From assembly GCA_900540005.1 (NCBI GenBank), contig UQEM01000047.1, positions 1 to 15,971 of the forward strand: a DNA stretch of 15,971 nt. Reading direction: 5' to 3'. The translations under genes and the position numbers were made by a program. Shown here in pieces: positions 14,378 through 15,971 of the stretch; position 1 is the stretch's first letter, and every line of letters starts with the position of its first letter. The notes beneath the pieces were generated by a model. The model made no database searches and was not told the origin of the DNA. It was given only the letters and a program-made list of their open reading frames with translations. The stretch is from an uncultured Ruminococcus sp. Lineage in GTDB: Bacteria; Bacillota; Clostridia; Oscillospirales; Ruminococcaceae.

Positions 14378-15793
14378 TTACGTTGAATCTTTCAGACCAT
14401 TTGAAACATATTTTGATTCTCTGCGTTCTCGTTCATCTGCAACAAGCGATTGCACATAAGTGCCACCGAAAATTTTCTCCGCAGCCGAATACAAATCTGC
14501 GCATTCTTTTAATTTCTGTTGTTCCGATGAAAGTTCAGATTCAACTTTTTTCAAATTCGATATTTCATTATTTATCAGAATATCAATATTCTTGTAGTTT
14601 GATTCTGTAATATTTGGGTGTCGCATTAAGTCATTTTCGGCTTGCTGTCTCGAAAATAATTTTGAAGCTTTCCCCTCAAAAACGATTTCAATTTTTTCTT
14701 TCAGTTCGTAAAATGCTTTGAGATCAGCTTCTGACTTCTGCCGTTCCGCCACAATTGAATTGCATTTTCTCTCTTGATTTTCAAAATCTTCCTTTAAAGT
14801 TTGGAGTGTTACACCGTTATTTATTTTCTGATTCAGCAGAAGAAGCTTGTCAAGTTCTGAATCATTTTTCCAAGAAAAAGGCTTCTGCTTTTCTCGCTTG
14901 CGTAATGGGAGTGCGCCTTTGCTTATCGCTATTGTATAAAGGCGAATTGTTGATACGGAAATTAACTTTTCACTTCCCTTTTCATGTTTCAGTTCATCAA
15001 TTTTTCTTTGAATAGAATCTTCATATTTTTTCTTTTCAGCTATTCTGTTTTTCAATGCAAATTCACTGTACAATTCACCGAGCGTTTTCAGCCTGATGTA
15101 ACGTTCTGCATAGTAAGACTTGACCGCAATGTATTTTCCATACTTAACACTGTACTTTTCTGATTCAAGTTTTTTCAATAATTCTTCCAAGCTACCTGAC
15201 TGCATGAGCAATCGGTCAATATCTTCTCTAACCTGTTCTCTTGCAGAACTTCTTACAGGTTTGTATTCTTTTTCAATCTTTCTGATTTTATCCACATAAT
15301 ACTCTTGTGCTTCAAAACCGTTTTCAGTTTCTCGATACGGAATTTCAAGTTCATCGAGCCTTGCCTGTACATATGCTTGTTTTTCCGGTGCAGAATAATA
15401 GAAAGATTTGTACGGAGATTTTTTCTGAATTTCCAGTTTTTCTTTTTCTCTTTCAAGAAAAACAACTTGACTTTTCAAGTTCCGTACATTCTGTATTGCC
15501 AAATCGTTATTTGTTATCTGCAACGATTTCTTCAACAGCTCTACAACTTTTTTCTCGTCCTGCTTTTCTTTGTACTCATCAACGGTCATGTGTGTATAGT
15601 GAGCTTGCTTATCTTCTCTGCTCATTCCGTGTGAGTTGAGTATACTTTCCATTGCAACACGTTCGCTTTCTTCCCATGCGACAAGTCGGTTTTCCTTGAA
15701 ATTTTTTGCAGTAAAACCTTGTTCGTCTAAGGCTGCTTTCATTGAAACGCCTTTGTTTAGTCCATTAACTCGCCCCTTTGTATAAAACGGAAT
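14378..15793 (-). pseudogene. MobV/Mob_Pre relaxase, C-terminal fragment
   Basis: C-terminal part of a plasmid mobilization relaxase. From the junction the frame reads IPFYTKGRVNGLNKG then VSMKAALDEQGF, LVAWEESERVAM, GMSREDK and HMTVDEYKEKQ, in the order seen after the metal-binding HxDxxP region of MobV proteins. About 400 residues of Lys/Glu-rich coiled coil follow. The catalytic N-terminal domain (oriT nicking and the His cluster) is missing: upstream of IPFY the frame changes character and meets a TAA at 15808-15806. An ATG at 15742 opens a 454-codon frame but lies within family-conserved sequence and has no ribosome site, so it is not a native start. The coiled-coil frame is otherwise free of stops, which suggests a recent deletion. 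It cannot act as a relaxase by itself. Confidence 0.8.
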
Positions 15794-15971
15794 TGGTAAA
15801 GCAATTTATTGTGTACCATTTCTTCCACTATTGCCGCAGGAATTTTTCTCGTTTTACAAAAATATGCAAACAGCTGTCTCATATCCGGAGCGTGTTCCGG
15901 CATTTGCAATTCCTTTGGCAACACCGCACAATTGCCAAACGAGTAAAAATATGATATAATAGATATATGGA
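15757..15971 (-). pseudogene. DUF3991-like fragment fused out of frame to the relaxase fragment
   Basis: The minus-strand frame is open to the window edge. It reads VLPKELQMPEHAPDMRQLFA, then YFCKTRKIPAAIVEEMVHNK and LLYQ, then 11 unrelated residues and a stop at 15757. The pattern LP....(8-12)..YF.KTR.I...I.E.....LLYQ resembles the DUF3991 domain of TOPRIM-containing, primase-like proteins common in Firmicute mobile elements. The similarity stops at LLYQ (about 15793), where relaxase sequence starts in another frame, so the two genes were joined by a deletion. The residues right of about 15930 do not look like the family, so the fragment may be truncated at that side too. The family call comes from a short stretch and is tentative. 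Confidence 0.55.
15932..15960 (+). promoter_or_regulatory. possible rightward promoter at the window edge
   Basis: TTGCCA (15932-15937), 17 bp, TATAAT (15955-15960) on the plus strand. It would start a transcript at about 15967 leading out of the window, opposite to the DUF3991-like fragment that it overlaps. The -35 box is imperfect and the region is A+T-rich. Confidence 0.45.

Noticed and set aside
13007..15971. A direct repeat of the tRNA-Gln 3' end as an att site.
   Set aside because: I looked for the terminal GGGTTCAAATCC and CCACCCCA sequence to the right and saw no copy in the window.

Overview
The window looks like chromosomal DNA of a fibre-degrading Ruminococcus-type Firmicute (inference). 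Two secreted proteins end in dockerins with the Ruminococcus-style long insert between their two Ca-binding loops. SecA, Hsp33 and a GTP-type PEP carboxykinase are of ordinary Firmicute form, and promoters with near-consensus -35/-10 boxes and exact 17-bp spacers recur throughout.

Left part (1-8310), all minus strand. pckA (GTP-dependent PEPCK) has its own promoter and terminator. secA follows with its own promoter and a strong terminator. Then comes a four-gene cluster: two tandem lipoproteins with Thr/Glu-rich linkers and an FG-GAP-like Asp motif, a SAM-dependent methyltransferase, and hslO (redox chaperone Hsp33).

Middle (8310-12800), plus strand. A gene-free spacer carries a series of hairpins closed by an orphan intrinsic terminator. 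Two separately transcribed cellulosomal genes follow: a CBM35-GH26-dockerin beta-mannanase, and a protein made of an unrecognised N-terminal domain, a 169-residue Thr-rich linker, a BIG2 domain and a dockerin. Both are predicted to be exported by Sec and docked on cohesins encoded elsewhere.

Right part (12800-15971). A tRNA-Gln(CUG) with its own promoter and terminator marks the end of the ordinary chromosome. Beyond it the DNA becomes visibly more A+T-rich and holds remains of a mobilizable element on the minus strand: a TraX-family membrane protein, the C-terminal part of a MobV/Mob_Pre relaxase without its catalytic domain, and a DUF3991-like fragment fused out of frame to it at about 15793. 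Between the tRNA and traX two convergent consensus promoters face each other across about 170 bp, each followed by a plausible terminator. They predict a fully overlapping sense/antisense RNA pair, possibly a plasmid-style control RNA or a type I toxin-antitoxin-like module. This is the least explained structure in the window.
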